7,286 bases of DNA from Bacteroidota bacterium (GTDB lineage Bacteria > Bacteroidota > Bacteroidia > Flavobacteriales > Flavobacteriaceae), in assembly GCA_022560715.1 (NCBI GenBank), contig JADFSQ010000095.1, positions 1 to 7,286 on the forward strand. Reading direction: 5' to 3'. Numbering within the stretch: position 1 is the stretch's first letter; each line of letters begins with the position of its first letter. The notes beneath the pieces are model-generated. The model made no database searches, was not told where the DNA came from, and saw only the letters and a program-made list of their open reading frames with translations. Shown here piece by piece: positions 7,089-7,286 of this stretch. The position numbers were made by a program, and so were the translations under genes.

Positions 7089-7286
7089 ATGAAAATAAAA
7101 TACGCTACAACCCTATTCTTCTTTTTCCTTATTTTTACACTATCCGTTTCAAGTCAAAATACTGTCGGTATATTATTAAATGAAGCGGGTTCTCTTAATG
7201 GGTACACTCTTTTTACTATACATAAAGAAACCTATTTAATTAACAATTGTGGTGAAGTGATAAAGCAATGGACTAGTAATTATAAC
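7089..7286 (+). CDS. Secreted arylsulfotransferase-like protein, N-terminal fragment (3' end outside window)
   Basis: The frame is open from the ATG at 7089 to the window end (66 residues). Residues 1-22 are a signal peptide: KIK start, very Phe/Leu-rich core, SVSS|Q cleavage site, with no lipobox Cys. The mature start reads QNTVGILLNE, then GYTLFT (38-43), TYLINNCGEVI (48-58) and QW (60-61). The order YTLF...TYLI-x2-CG-x-V...W resembles the N-terminus of proteins annotated as aryl-sulfate sulfotransferases (beta-propeller, often T9SS-secreted) in Flavobacteriaceae. That is from memory of the family. Catalytic residues and any sorting domain would lie beyond the window. It is separated from the SusCD unit by a terminator and about 180 nt, so it is probably transcribed separately. 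A different secreted propeller protein is the main alternative. Confidence 0.6.
   Translation, partial: MKIKYATTLFFFFLIFTLSVSSQNTVGILLNEAGSLNGYTLFTIHKETYLINNCGEVIKQWTSNYN

Noticed and set aside
1..7286. A new defence, mobile or CRISPR-type system
   Set aside because: No transposase, integrase, nuclease, repeat array, tRNA or attachment-site duplication was seen; the genes form a recognisable outer-membrane uptake locus.

Overview
The window looks like chromosomal DNA of a marine- or soil-type member of the Flavobacteriaceae (Bacteroidota). By eye it is AT-rich. It carries a SusC/SusD pair, which is a Bacteroidota hallmark. Its lipoproteins have short, loose lipoboxes followed by acidic residues. 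Leaders are A-rich without clear Shine-Dalgarno sites, and one promoter resembles the Bacteroidota type (TTG about 20 nt before a near-TAnnTTTG box). I cannot name the genus.

Layout, all genes on the + strand. (1) 1-654: the 3' end of an Omp85/BamA-TamA-family outer-membrane barrel gene that begins upstream of the window. (2) 655-773: an intergenic region with a 15-base A run, a 12-bp palindrome and a candidate promoter. (3) 774-4025: a SusC/RagA-type TonB-dependent transporter. (4) 4026-4099: a short gap almost filled by a predicted hairpin. (5) 4100-5929: a SusD/RagB-type lipoprotein (SusD-like_2 flavour). (6) 5951-6847: a small lipoprotein with an uncharacterised N-terminal beta-rich region and a C-terminal module carrying a YGDGWQG motif between two cysteines. 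(7) 6865-6904: a strong intrinsic terminator. (8) 6905-7088: an intergenic region with a small nested palindrome. (9) 7089-7286: the N-terminus of a secreted protein resembling arylsulfotransferase-type proteins, cut by the window end.

Genes 3, 5 and 6 probably form one transcription unit: candidate promoter before SusC, gaps of 74 and 21 nt, terminator right after the third gene. Together they would encode an outer-membrane uptake machine. The SusC barrel imports, the SusD lid captures substrate, and the third surface lipoprotein may assist binding, in the position of SusE/SusF. No carbohydrate-active enzyme, peptidase or regulator lies in the window, so the substrate cannot be told. I see no CRISPR array, tRNA, rRNA, insertion sequence or defence system. 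Most of the window is an ordinary nutrient-uptake locus; the less ordinary parts are the third lipoprotein, the SusC-SusD intergenic hairpin and the layout of the SusC promoter region.
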